From Cyclobacteriaceae bacterium (lineage in GTDB: Bacteria > Bacteroidota > Bacteroidia > Cytophagales > Cyclobacteriaceae): a DNA stretch of 64,000 bases. Below are positions 25,750 through 34,144 of this stretch, in pieces (within the stretch, counting starts at the first letter, position 1; each line of letters starts with the position of its first letter). The DNA lies in contig JANQOR010000027.1 in assembly GCA_028285685.1 (NCBI GenBank), forward strand, positions 1 through 64,000, given 5' to 3'. The position numbers were made by a program, and so were the translations under genes. A model generated the notes under the pieces. That model searched no databases, was not told the origin of the DNA, and worked only from the letters and a program-made list of their open reading frames with translations.

Positions 25750-26262
25750 TCACCAAGGTAGTCCATTGAGTTTCACTAATGTCGGAGTTACCTTTTTGCC
25801 CTTCGTCAATAGCATGGTGTTAGCACCCCAAAGTCTCTCCCCAACGGATTGTTTGAAATATACCGGGCAGTCAATTTTATACCATCCCAATTTTTCATAA
25901 AATGGAATCAAACTATCGGCACATAGGAGGACGCCAAATTCTGACTTGAGTTTCTCAAAGATGAGGTTTTCAGTCTCACTTAATAACTTTGAAGCATATC
26001 CATTTCCGCGAAATTCCTTTGGAGTGATCACATTATTTATTCCAGCAACTTTTGATTCCTTGCCATCAATCGAAATTTCACGCTCAATAATGTTGTAGAA
26101 CGTGGCTATTTGATTTCCTACGAAATAGATGACTGTCCAGTCGGGACTCGCCCATTCCGTCTGTTTTACAATTGGGATGTGCCCAAACTCATTTTTAATG
26201 AAACCCTTCAGTGCACTCTTGATTTCGGTATCGAGTTCAGTAAACCTAGTTATTTCTATCAT
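25750..26262 (-). CDS. GNAT-family N-acetyltransferase
   Basis: With the ATG at 26262 the product has 170 residues and begins MIEITRFTELD, a usual GNAT start; the frame opens further upstream at 26310 but adds an unlikely cysteine-rich lead. The acetyl-CoA loop R-G-N-G-Y-A (ITPKEFRGNGYASKLL) is intact, and a C-terminal FYEKLGWYKIDCPVYF completes the fold. Acceptor unknown. Its C-terminal region is similar to aminoglycoside N-acetyltransferase-like GNATs in Bacteroidota, but this is only a guess. Confidence 0.87.
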   Translation of the reverse strand: MIEITRFTELDTEIKSALKGFIKNEFGHIPIVKQTEWASPDWTVIYFVGNQIATFYNIIEREISIDGKESKVAGINNVITPKEFRGNGYASKLLSETENLIFEKLKSEFGVLLCADSLIPFYEKLGWYKIDCPVYFKQSVGERLWGANTMLLTKGKKVTPTLVKLNGLPW

Positions 26263-26652
26263 TGTTGATCCGTCACCCAAACATAGTGCCATATCAGCAA
26301 GGAAGCACATCTCAAAATCTAATCTGTGACTATAATTTAGTCTCCGCCGCTATCGATTGTCAGGGATAGCTGTCCTCGATTGGGTCAGCTGGAAGGACGT
26401 TGAAATTGAGCTAAGCTGAATGAATAAACATGGTAAAAGAGATGCTTCATTTCTCAGATATTTCTCCACTTTGTCACCTCAGGTCTACTCTCTATGAAGT
26501 TCAACCTAATGTTGAACTCCGAAGATTCATCTACGGAGAATTGCCATCCCAAACAATAAAATAGGTTGGTTGCTCAGCAACTTGAGGATTTTTGAACTCA
26601 TGGGAGAAGAATGGAAAATTCGGAAGACTCTGTACGGTATAAGTTTGACACC
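26263..26652. other. Intergenic region with a hairpin
   Basis: This 390-base stretch lies between the GNAT and M23 peptidase genes. A perfect 8-base hairpin, AGTTCAAC (26498-26505) and GTTGAACT (26511-26518) with a 5-base loop, is the only clear structure; it has no T tract. No ORF, tRNA or repeat was recognised. Confidence 0.45.
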
Positions 26653-27522
26653 TTACCTCGCTGTATAGACCTCACCAGTTATTAACCCATTGTTACTATC
26701 CAGGTCCCCCTCGGCGTTGTTGAAATTGATGGGTAATGCATAACGTTTATCGCTCCAGGTAAACGCACGAAACAACTCGAAGTGAAGGTGCGGTATGGGT
26801 GTACCACCTGAAAGCCCGTTTTTGCCAATCACGGCACCTTGGGAAACCTTTGCTCCTTCTGCAAATGGAACGCTGTTTTGCATTAAATGCACATATCGTA
26901 TGACCGTGCCATCATCGTGTTGGATGTAAACAAAGTTTTCCTCACCACTAGTACCATTTCCATCCGGGAAACTTTCTTGTATTTGGACTGCCGTGCCACT
27001 TCTGGCAGCAATAATGTCTTCACCCATTTCCAGGAGAAAATCATATGCGAACGTATTGTTGTGACTATTGGTTGGATTACAATAGGATTGCAGAATTTCC
27101 GAAGAAACTCCAACTCTAAAAGGAAGTATGAAGCTGGATTCGGCAGGATCGCCAAAATCCTGCTTACAAATAATGTTCGCAAATGCGACCGAGATTTCTT
27201 TACTCTGGAGCACAGTATCAACCCCGTCAGTCGCACTTAGTCTTATGGTAAAGACTCTTTCTTTATTTTCCCATCCGGGTGTTCCTTCAAGGAGGTTGTT
27301 TTCTTCATCGTGTGCCATCCAGGATGGGAGTTGTAGTACGTTATATGTGATATCTTGTGTGTGCTCACTTTCTGCTTGATATCTGTATCTGTATGAAACG
27401 TTGTGATCTATTTCGGACTGTATGGCAGTGATAAACCGTATATTGGATTCGGCTTCAACAGAATCTTCTCCACATCCTAGCAGCATAAAGCCGCTCAGGA
27501 CTAATATATTTATCCTCTTCAT
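26653..27522 (-). CDS. M23-family peptidase lipoprotein with Ig-like domain
   Basis: The 289-residue lipoprotein (signal MLLGC, cysteine near 17) has an N-terminal putative-Ig/cadherin-like module (about 30-110, LPSWMAHDEENNLLEGTPGW) and a C-terminal LytM/M23 peptidase domain. The metal ligands can be seen: HNNTFAYDF (first H and D) and HLHFELF (H-x-H near 253-255). M23 enzymes cut peptidoglycan cross-links or glycine bridges; the lipid anchor places it at the outer membrane. There is no adjacent division gene. The large antisense open frames here are mere shadows. Confidence 0.88.
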   Translation of the reverse strand: MKRINILVLSGFMLLGCGEDSVEAESNIRFITAIQSEIDHNVSYRYRYQAESEHTQDITYNVLQLPSWMAHDEENNLLEGTPGWENKERVFTIRLSATDGVDTVLQSKEISVAFANIICKQDFGDPAESSFILPFRVGVSSEILQSYCNPTNSHNNTFAYDFLLEMGEDIIAARSGTAVQIQESFPDGNGTSGEENFVYIQHDDGTVIRYVHLMQNSVPFAEGAKVSQGAVIGKNGLSGGTPIPHLHFELFRAFTWSDKRYALPINFNNAEGDLDSNNGLITGEVYTAR

Positions 27523-27669
27523 ATGTCGTGGTAGGTTTAAAATATAACCCCCCGACTAGCAGATACCACTAACTTTGAAAAGAGAATATGGAATCAACTC
27601 CTTAACCGTGAGTCTGCTGGCTGTCCGAAATTAGCTTGCAGTATCTGTTACATATCTGTCAGCAAGCGT

Positions 27670-28132
27670 CTACCGGAGGTTGGTTTTCAGGTCTTCAATG
27701 GCTTCATCCAAGACACTCAGCAGTGTAGCTTGCTCATCCACCACGGTCTGTCCTTCTAAAGAAACGAACCCAAATAGTGATATCTGGTCCAGGACGATCC
27801 AACGGTCGCCTTTCGCTTTGCCATCAGCAACGAAATATGACTTCCCCTGATTATCGTAGAAGGTCGCTTTGATGGCAATATGAGCCTTGATTTTTCTTTT
27901 CTCGTAAGTACCGCTATTGACACTTACTTCTTCGTCGATCATGTCTCGTGCACTCATCTGGATATTTAGCTTTAGGTAATATGGGGTGGTTCCTTTCTTT
28001 GCTGCCTTCTTCTTACTTCCAAAAGGATATCCATAAATGTCGTAGAGTACCTTTCCTTCTCGATTGAGCGACAGAGGTATTGATCAGGCAGAATGAGACT
28101 AGCATTGCTAAAGGGAATCGGAATTTGTACAT
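27670..28132 (-). pseudogene. Secreted protein gene interrupted by a one-base frameshift
   Basis: An open frame on the minus strand from 27957 encodes 95 residues. Reading the DNA further upstream in the same frame gives EGKVLYDIYGYPFGSKKK and a link into this protein. A signal peptide (MYKFRFPLAMLVSF, ending SVAQS) starts at ATG 28132 in a different frame. The two join if one base is removed from the run at about 28059-28062. The repaired protein would be 153 residues, secreted, with no domain I recognise. Either the base is an assembly error or the gene is inactivated. Confidence 0.7.
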
Positions 28133-28275
28133 GAGTTATTGGTTAAGAGTGTTGCCCCCCCAGTTCAGGAGCTAAGCCAAAGTTATGAAATGTTGGTAGA
28201 GATGATTCGAGCCTCAGGTAATCAACACCACATTGTGGCATAGTAATTGGAAAGGGTATGGAAAAACGACTTTCC

Positions 28276-29034
28276 ATGAAAAAGACAATTGCCACCTTCT
28301 TTTTCTTACTAAGTATTTTGTGCGCCTCAAGCCAGGTTCGTGAGGTAAAATCCAGGGCTACTTCCTATAAGGAAAGCAGCAAGGATTCCTCTTCAGGGTC
28401 TCGTAGTTACGATGGGGATGATGCGGGTGACGCATTCCTGGTGGAGCTCTTCGCTCAACTTTTTACGGAGGTAATTTTTGGCGGCATTTACAGTGGCGTC
28501 TATGCTGCCCAATATGGACAGCTCGTAAATGCCGATATAGAAGACTGGCGGGTGAGTGGCGAGTTTAAGATGTCAGGAGGCCTCAACATTGGCAATGTCA
28601 ACTTTTTCGATAGCCAGATGATTCGGGGGAATTGGGGATTGTTTTCAACTCAATTGCGAAGGATGAATGTCAATGATGTTTCGGGCGGTTTCACTACCAT
28701 TGATTGGCAAATACTTCAACTCAACCTGATCAATCTTAAAAATGTGCGTTGGTTGGTTGGTGCAGGCTTCTCGCACGAGACTGAGGTAGACCAGACTCAT
28801 TTTGAGTTTGCCACGGAATTACATGTATCCTTATCGGATAAATTTATGCCATCCCTGACCTATAGAGCTTCGGGAGACGGGCACCCGAGAGAAGAGTTCT
28901 CCGGGATCTTGGAGTATCGGCCATTTAGGGGAAAGTCTACAGAAGTAGCATTTAGTGGCGGGTATCTCTATCAGCAGTTGTACGGGATAGATTTTCATTT
29001 CCCTTCGGTTGGTGTGGTGCTTTACTTAAAGTGA
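28276..29034 (+). CDS. Secreted outer-membrane-like protein of unknown function
   Basis: The 252-residue protein has a signal peptide (MKKTIATFFFLLSILCASSQ) and a mature part with alternating strands: a Ser/Asp-rich spacer (RATSYKESSKDSSSGSRSYD), a hydrophobic-rich segment (about 55-85), then repeated beta strands ending in PSVGVVLYLK, as seen in small outer-membrane beta-barrels. The ATG at 28258 would add a basic lead MEKRLS; 28276 gives a cleaner signal. I recognise no family. It is transcribed alone. Confidence 0.65.
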   Translation: MKKTIATFFFLLSILCASSQVREVKSRATSYKESSKDSSSGSRSYDGDDAGDAFLVELFAQLFTEVIFGGIYSGVYAAQYGQLVNADIEDWRVSGEFKMSGGLNIGNVNFFDSQMIRGNWGLFSTQLRRMNVNDVSGGFTTIDWQILQLNLINLKNVRWLVGAGFSHETEVDQTHFEFATELHVSLSDKFMPSLTYRASGDGHPREEFSGILEYRPFRGKSTEVAFSGGYLYQQLYGIDFHFPSVGVVLYLK

Positions 29035-29293
29035 TTCTTGCCTGTAAATGTAGATACTAGTTGCAATCGATGTTCTCCAATTCTACTAGGTTGTCGTCCC
29101 GAATTCAGTCGCCCTTTTCTTATTAAAACACGCCAAATCGATTTGCCTGAACCTGAATAGATTATTGCAAGATTGACGTAATTCGGAGTTAGACGGATCA
29201 TGAGAAATGGACATTTCTGTATCCTTTAATGAACATGGACAACTGAAAGCGATGCTAGCTTAGCGCAAAAAACAAAAACAACCCGGCTTCTTA

Positions 29294-29899
29294 TCACTGT
29301 TTTGATTTGTTGTACCTCCGGAGATATTCGAACATTTTTACGGCATCTTCTTGTTTAAGATTGTCATTTTGCAACTCAGCTTTCAATTCCTTGTGATCAT
29401 CAACGAGTTTACTTAGCAGCTCAGGGGTTAACCACTTCACTTTTCCATCCCGCAGTATCACATAGGATGTCTTGCAACACACTGATTTTTGAGGTTCACT
29501 GGCCTTTATTATACCTAGCTCCATTTGTCTGAATTTGATTCGCGCTGGTTCACCTATAAAATATGGATAGTACCCATCATCAAGGATTTTGTTGAAGCCC
29601 AACAAATCAGAGTAGAGATAACTGTTGATATACACAGAGTTGTCTACTAAAACACCCCAGACTGACCTTGTCAGTTCTTCTGCACGAGTTGGAGGCTTGA
29701 TTTTCTTTAATCTGAAATTCGTTATTCCACCGTTCATGAAAACACTTCCATTTGATCGTTGCTTGAGTTGAAAATCACAATAATCGGAAGGTTGTTCCGA
29801 TCTAAACTCTTGATAGTTTTTAAAAATGTTGTCTTGTGGTTGTCCAAAAGAAATAAGGGTGAATCCCAGGAAAATGATAGAGATAGTAGCTTTTTGCAT
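29294..29899 (-). CDS. Secreted protein of unknown function
   Basis: The 201-residue product has a signal peptide (about 1-19, ending LISFGQ) and a long mature region with SDYCDFQLKQRSNGSVFMNG, KPPTRAEELTRSVWGVLVDN and ASEPQKSVCCKTSYVILRDG. I see a conserved-looking Cys-Cys pair but no catalytic motif. It looks like one of the DUF6563-type Bacteroidota proteins, though I cannot verify this. A dyad-rich region lies just before its start and may control it. Confidence 0.6.
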   Translation of the reverse strand: MQKATISIIFLGFTLISFGQPQDNIFKNYQEFRSEQPSDYCDFQLKQRSNGSVFMNGGITNFRLKKIKPPTRAEELTRSVWGVLVDNSVYINSYLYSDLLGFNKILDDGYYPYFIGEPARIKFRQMELGIIKASEPQKSVCCKTSYVILRDGKVKWLTPELLSKLVDDHKELKAELQNDNLKQEDAVKMFEYLRRYNKSKQ

Positions 29900-29901
29900 G
29901 T

Positions 29902-29948
29902 GTATACTAGGTATTACAGGCTAGTATACTAGTATATATGGGTAATAC
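29902..29948 (-). promoter_or_regulatory. Nested dyads in the promoter region of the secreted gene
   Basis: GTATACTAG (29902-29910) and CTAGTATAC (29921-29929) form a 9-base perfect inverted repeat. A second pair, GTATTAC (29911-29917) and GTAATAC (29942-29948), interlocks with it. They start within 3 bases of the start codon of the gene at 29899 and suggest an operator or mRNA leader structure. Confidence 0.4.
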
Positions 29949-30065
29949 AAAAAAATGTCTCTTTGTTTGGATTATTGGTCTTATGTTAACCTGATAAAAA
30001 CCGAATTCCGTCTTTGCTTAGCATATCAATCATGGTGAAAAGCCACATTTTGCTGGCTATATTTT

Positions 30066-30461
30066 TTACAATTCCTCAACTAGTTGAATATTATTTCCGC
30101 AGGTGTCATTAAAAACTGCGACTTTGTGTGTGCCCATTTCTGTGGGTTTCATACTGAATTCAACTTCGAGTTTAGTCAGTCTGTCATATTCAGCTTGAAC
30201 ATCCTCTACATCAAACTGAGTATAGGGAATACCAGCATCCATCAATGCGTCCTGATAGACTTTGGATGGTTCAAAGTGGTTCGGAGCTGGTTCTAGTAGT
30301 AACTCTGGCCCTTCCTGTGCATCTTTAGAGACAAGCGTCAACCATCTGTTGCCGCCTTCCAGCGGTTTGTCAAGTTTTTTTATGAATCCCAATTTTTCGG
30401 TATAGAATTTTAGGGCTTTCTCCTGATCTCGAACAGGGATACTGATAATTGTTACTTTCAT
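30066..30461 (-). CDS. VOC-family (glyoxalase-like) protein
   Basis: The 131-residue protein has two beta-alpha-beta-beta-beta units of the vicinal-oxygen-chelate fold: IPVRDQEKALKFYTEKLGFI at about 7-26, and the closing VAVFNDTCGNNIQLVEEL with a terminal glutamate. Candidate metal ligands include residues from HFEPS and the terminal E. It lies 11 bases downstream of the AraC gene (stop at 30473) and may be cotranscribed with it. The reaction is not predictable; such proteins are often annotated as bleomycin-resistance or glyoxalase relatives. Confidence 0.88.
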   Translation of the reverse strand: MKVTIISIPVRDQEKALKFYTEKLGFIKKLDKPLEGGNRWLTLVSKDAQEGPELLLEPAPNHFEPSKVYQDALMDAGIPYTQFDVEDVQAEYDRLTKLEVEFSMKPTEMGTHKVAVFNDTCGNNIQLVEEL

Positions 30462-30472
30462 GAGCTATCAAT

Positions 30473-30898
30473 TCAAATTTCTGTTCTCAAAGGTTCAGAA
30501 TCAAAAGTTAAGTTGCTTCTTGAAAGTTGCTCTTTTCGATATTGAGCCGGAGATTTTCCGGTTTTGGTTTTGAATAAGACACTGAATGATCCCAAACTGT
30601 TAAATCCAACAGCAAAGCAGGTCTCTGTCACTTTCATTCCTTGTCTGAGGAGATCCCTGGACTTCTCGATTCGTTTGTCGATCAAGTATTGTCTTGGGGT
30701 TAGGCCGTAGTATTTTTTAAACAATCGCAACAGGTGAAACTTGGAAATGAACTGAATACGAGAAAGCAAGTCTAAATTCAAATCGGAATCAAAGTTGTTC
30801 TCGATATAGTTTCTGATTCCAATTACCGCGTCTATCTGGTCTTGATTGGAATAGACGACTCTTCTTACCCTATTCAGTTTTTTTTCGTAAAGCGTCAT
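30473..30898 (-). CDS. AraC-family transcriptional regulator (short)
   Basis: The ATG at 30898 gives a 141-residue protein that is almost only the two-helix-turn-helix DNA-binding domain: LLSRIQFISKFHLLRLFKKY and TETCFAVGFNSLGSFSVLFK, followed by GKSPAQYRK. The frame can extend to 30973 but the added residues are unlike the family. There is no sensor domain, so it probably acts with a partner or as a constitutive activator. The VOC protein next to it is the likely target. Confidence 0.87.
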   Translation of the reverse strand: MTLYEKKLNRVRRVVYSNQDQIDAVIGIRNYIENNFDSDLNLDLLSRIQFISKFHLLRLFKKYYGLTPRQYLIDKRIEKSRDLLRQGMKVTETCFAVGFNSLGSFSVLFKTKTGKSPAQYRKEQLSRSNLTFDSEPLRTEI

Positions 30899-31001
30899 TT
30901 TTGGTTTTAACTGCCAATTGTTGACTGCAAGATAAAAAAAGCACGGTTTGTAATAGTTAGCAAGACCGAGCAAGATGCTGAAACAAGTTCAGCCGGGCTT
31001 A

Positions 31002-31018
31002 TGGTTGGTCACCAACCA
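31002..31018. promoter_or_regulatory. Perfect dyad between divergent AraC and NTF2-like genes
   Basis: TGGTTGGT and ACCAACCA flank a single C at 31010. The 17-base dyad lies between the AraC-type regulator (start 30898) and the NTF2-like gene (start 31114). It may be an operator or small hairpin. No known consensus matches it. Confidence 0.4.
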
Positions 31019-31113
31019 ATCTTCCCATCTTCACAACAGATTCTCCCCACTTCGCTCCAAGCCATTTCTCCAGTTTACCAGACGCTCGTTCCTTAGCGGG
31101 AAAAATTCCAATC

Positions 31114-31551
31114 ATGAATAAATCAAAAAGGAAACTAAAACTCTTGTTGCTGCTAATCGCAACCATTTTTACAGGAAACCTGGCCGCAGCTCAGTCAATC
31201 GAAGGGGATGTGAAAAGTGTAGCAGAAAAGTTTGTAAAGAGTGCGGATAAACAAGATCCTACGCTTTTGGAGTCTGTCTTGTACAAGGATGCCAAACAGT
31301 TTGTCATGTTCGGTCCTCAAGTGATGCAAAGTAGTGCAAGTGAATATGTCGCTCAGATCAGGGACAAAAAGCTAGGTGGAAAGGAAAGAGCCATTGAAAT
31401 TCAAAATGTACTCCTGGAGGGGGATAATGTTGCCTACGTGAAACTGCAGGCTGTAGGCGGCGGACTTACTTTTTCCTATCAGCTAACCATGTTCAAGCTG
31501 GAGGATAGCTGGAAGATCATGACCATCACCACAAAAGCAGCAAGATCATGA
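31114..31551 (+). CDS. Secreted NTF2-like (putative lumazine-binding) protein
   Basis: The 145-residue protein has a signal peptide (about 1-27, ending AAAQS) and one cone-shaped NTF2-like domain: VKSVAEKFVKSADKQDPTLL, the central QFVMFGPQVMQ, and the C-terminal YQLTMFKLEDSWKIMTITTK typical of the 'putative lumazine-binding' group. No catalytic residues are known for this group. The stop overlaps the redoxin gene start as ATGA, so both are translated together. Confidence 0.83.
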   Translation: MNKSKRKLKLLLLLIATIFTGNLAAAQSIEGDVKSVAEKFVKSADKQDPTLLESVLYKDAKQFVMFGPQVMQSSASEYVAQIRDKKLGGKERAIEIQNVLLEGDNVAYVKLQAVGGGLTFSYQLTMFKLEDSWKIMTITTKAARS

Positions 31552-32168
31552 AGCTGTTTGTAAAAATTGTCTTGGGTTTGGTGGCTGTCATCGCTGTGAT
31601 GGCGGTCGCCGCCTGGATCTACTTTGGCTCTGGTGAGGAAATATATCCTGAAGGTTTGTCGCAAGGTGAAATAGCTCCCGAATTTCAAGGACAAGATCAG
31701 TACGGAAATACTGTTAGCCTGACTAGTTTGATGGAACAAGGAGACGTGGTACTGGTCTTCTTCCGAGGTACCTGGTGTCCGATGTGTAGTCAGCACATTG
31801 CTGCATTGGAGGATTCTCTGAATCAGATTAGGTCAAAAGGTGCTACAGTTGTGACGATAACTCCGGAAAGACCGGAATTTAAAGGGGAAAATGATTTCAA
31901 GATATCCACGAACATTCCAGTGATATATGATGAGGATCTCTCCATAATGAACAAGTACAACGTTGCCTATACCATGAGTTTGGGGAATCAACGGATCTTC
32001 GACATGGCGGGTGTGGATTTTGAGGAATTGTATGGGACACCAGGCAAAATGCCAATTCCTGCTACTTACATCATAGGAAATGACGGGAAGGTGAAATATG
32101 CCGACATAGCCGAAGGTGGCCTTGAAGTCAAATACTCCACTGTCAAGGATTTACTGGCAGTTTTATAG
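31548..32168 (+). CDS. Membrane-anchored AhpC/TSA-type redoxin
   Basis: The 206-residue protein has one N-terminal membrane anchor (about 5-24) and a redoxin domain. The thioredoxin-like active site is GTWCPMC (about 77-83), which differs from the typical WCxxC of thioredoxins and resembles the peroxiredoxin-like/AhpC-TSA set, where one cysteine reacts with peroxides. GKMPIPATYII later carries the cis-proline. It should work in the periplasm. It is coupled to the NTF2-like gene. Confidence 0.85.
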   Translation: MKLFVKIVLGLVAVIAVMAVAAWIYFGSGEEIYPEGLSQGEIAPEFQGQDQYGNTVSLTSLMEQGDVVLVFFRGTWCPMCSQHIAALEDSLNQIRSKGATVVTITPERPEFKGENDFKISTNIPVIYDEDLSIMNKYNVAYTMSLGNQRIFDMAGVDFEELYGTPGKMPIPATYIIGNDGKVKYADIAEGGLEVKYSTVKDLLAVL

Positions 32169-32198
32169 CCTTCGATATTTTTTGCCGTAATTTGATCA

Positions 32199-33293
32199 AT
32201 GACCATATCGGGCAATATGTTTTGGAAAAGGTGGATGGCTGTGTTTGGCGTGCTCACAATCATTGCGGTGCTCGCAGCCACGCAACTGACACTTAGGTCA
32301 GGGGAGTTTTCCGCTGATGTCTGGTCAAATCTATTTGTGGTCCAATTGGTGATTTGGAATGTATGGGGTATCCTCACCCCGTTAATTTTTCGTCTCTCAG
32401 GCATCATTTCGAAAAGCAAAAGACGCCGGAAGATTATTTTGACGCATATTCCAATCAGTATTCTGGTCGTGATCCTGTTTCTTGCTTTGTACGCTGGGAT
32501 ATTCCTTGCTTTCAGTGGAGCAGGATTTGAAGCATTTGCTGGGACGGTTGTTTCACTTCACATTTCGTCCTTTCACTGGTACATGATTCTGTACTGGATC
32601 ACAGTGGGAGCGGAATACTATCTGCGTATGCAGGATCAATACAAAGCGCAGGAAATGCTCAATTTACAGCTGGAGAGTCAGTTGACAGATGCACAGTTGA
32701 AAGCCTTGAAAATGCAACTGAATCCACATTTTCTTTTCAATTCACTCAACACGATTTCGGGCTTGGTACGCACAAGCGAGATAAAAAAGGCAGTTGGGAT
32801 GCTTGCTCGTCTTAGTGATTTTTTACGTGAAGTGCTTATTGATCGCGGCAACCAGGAAATCACGCTGATCAACGAAATTGGCTTTTTAAAAAAATACCTG
32901 GAGATCGAGCAATTGCGGTTTGGAAACAAGCTTGAAGTGACCTTTGAAATTGGGGAAGATGTGGAGGAGTGCTTACTCCCGAGTTTGATTTTGCAGCCCA
33001 TTGTGGAAAACGCCATCAAGCACGGAATTTCAAGAAGGAAAAATGCTCGTGAGCTGAAAATAAAAGCCTGGAACGATGAAGGAAACCTTAGAATTTCTAT
33101 CTACAATGATGGTCCAGCAGTTTCTGAATCCAAGGGGCCTGAATCCCTGGGTGTTGGAATAAGCAACACGGTGAAAAGACTGGAGCAGTCGTATGGAGAC
33201 AAGTACGAATTTTCCATTTCGAATACCGAGTCTGGAGTAGAAGTCCGGATGCGATTGCCAATGTATAAAATAACAGAAGAAGCTATTGCATAA
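32199..33293 (+). CDS. LytS/YehU-type sensor histidine kinase
   Basis: The 364-residue protein has four predicted membrane helices (about 8-26, 43-62, 78-105 and 115-140) without a large extracytoplasmic domain. A coiled linker and a His-kinase domain follow. QLNPHFLFNSLNTI carries the phosphoacceptor His of the LytS class, LPSLILQPIVENAIKHGIS is the N box and SLGVGISNTVKRLEQ the G box. It should autophosphorylate and pass the phosphate to the LytTR regulator encoded next, whose start overlaps its stop by eight bases. Confidence 0.93.
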   Translation: MTISGNMFWKRWMAVFGVLTIIAVLAATQLTLRSGEFSADVWSNLFVVQLVIWNVWGILTPLIFRLSGIISKSKRRRKIILTHIPISILVVILFLALYAGIFLAFSGAGFEAFAGTVVSLHISSFHWYMILYWITVGAEYYLRMQDQYKAQEMLNLQLESQLTDAQLKALKMQLNPHFLFNSLNTISGLVRTSEIKKAVGMLARLSDFLREVLIDRGNQEITLINEIGFLKKYLEIEQLRFGNKLEVTFEIGEDVEECLLPSLILQPIVENAIKHGISRRKNARELKIKAWNDEGNLRISIYNDGPAVSESKGPESLGVGISNTVKRLEQSYGDKYEFSISNTESGVEVRMRLPMYKITEEAIA

Positions 33294-34065
33294 GATCAAA
33301 GCCATAATCGTTGACGATGAGCCCCAGGCTCGAGAGAGTATTTCCCACTTGTTAAAGGAGGTGAATGATGTGGAGGTAGTAGATCAGTGCGACAATGGAC
33401 AGGATGCGATCGAGGCAATATCTGAGCATCAGCCTGATCTTGTTTTTCTGGATATCCAAATGCCAGAATTGAATGGCTTTGAAGTGGCCGAAAGGATTGA
33501 TGCTGAGTCGGATCCTTATATCGTTTTCGTAACTGCCTTTGATGAATACGCTATTCGGGCTTTTGACATCAATGCCGTCGACTACATTCTGAAGCCGTAT
33601 GATGATGACCGCTTTTACCAGGCACTTGACAGAGCAAGAGAAAGGCTGGAGTCTCAGTCTAAGGTTAGCCGTCAGGAAATTGCGCACCTCTTAAAAGTTT
33701 ATAACAATAGTAAAGAGGATATTCTGCGGAATCTCACTGTCAGAAGTGGAAACAAAATTGTGTTCATCGAAGACCGTACCATTGAGTGGATCGAAGCAGC
33801 GGACCAATATTGCAATATCCACTCAAGCAAAGGAGATTATTTAGTGCGGGAATCCATGCGGTACTATGAAGAAAACCTCGATCCCAACCTCTTTTTTCGG
33901 GCACATCGTTCAAGCATCATTAATCTTTCAAAAATCAAGGAATTACAACCATTTAAAAAAGGCAGGTATGTAATTGTGCTGCAATCTGGACAGTTGGTTG
34001 AACTAGGTAGTTCCAAACTTGAGACGTTAAAAAAACGAATGAGTCAGGCAAGAATTTCGCAATAA
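33286..34065 (+). CDS. LytTR-family response regulator
   Basis: The 259-residue protein has a receiver domain (about 1-120) with IVDDEPQA acidic pocket, phosphoacceptor Asp in LVFLDIQMPELNGFEVAE, the K of KPYDDDRF, and a C-terminal LytTR DNA-binding domain (about 145-255, EDRTIEWIEAADQYCNIHSS, then FFRAHRSSIINLSKIKELQP). The start is TTG inside the histidine-kinase stop region. Together they form a two-component system. The adjacent TonB receptor and DUF4249 genes are plausible targets. Confidence 0.93.
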   Translation: MHKIKAIIVDDEPQARESISHLLKEVNDVEVVDQCDNGQDAIEAISEHQPDLVFLDIQMPELNGFEVAERIDAESDPYIVFVTAFDEYAIRAFDINAVDYILKPYDDDRFYQALDRARERLESQSKVSRQEIAHLLKVYNNSKEDILRNLTVRSGNKIVFIEDRTIEWIEAADQYCNIHSSKGDYLVRESMRYYEENLDPNLFFRAHRSSIINLSKIKELQPFKKGRYVIVLQSGQLVELGSSKLETLKKRMSQARISQ

Positions 34066-34144
34066 TATACTTTGGTAGTCTTGTTTTAGATTAGGGTTAG
34101 GAGACAGTTAATTGTATCCTTATTGACTCAAAATAAGAACGCAC

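Noticed and set aside
26883-27240. Two long opposing open frames of about 117 residues inside the M23 peptidase gene
   Set aside because: They overlap the peptidase, whose frame has clear domain motifs, so they are shadow frames.
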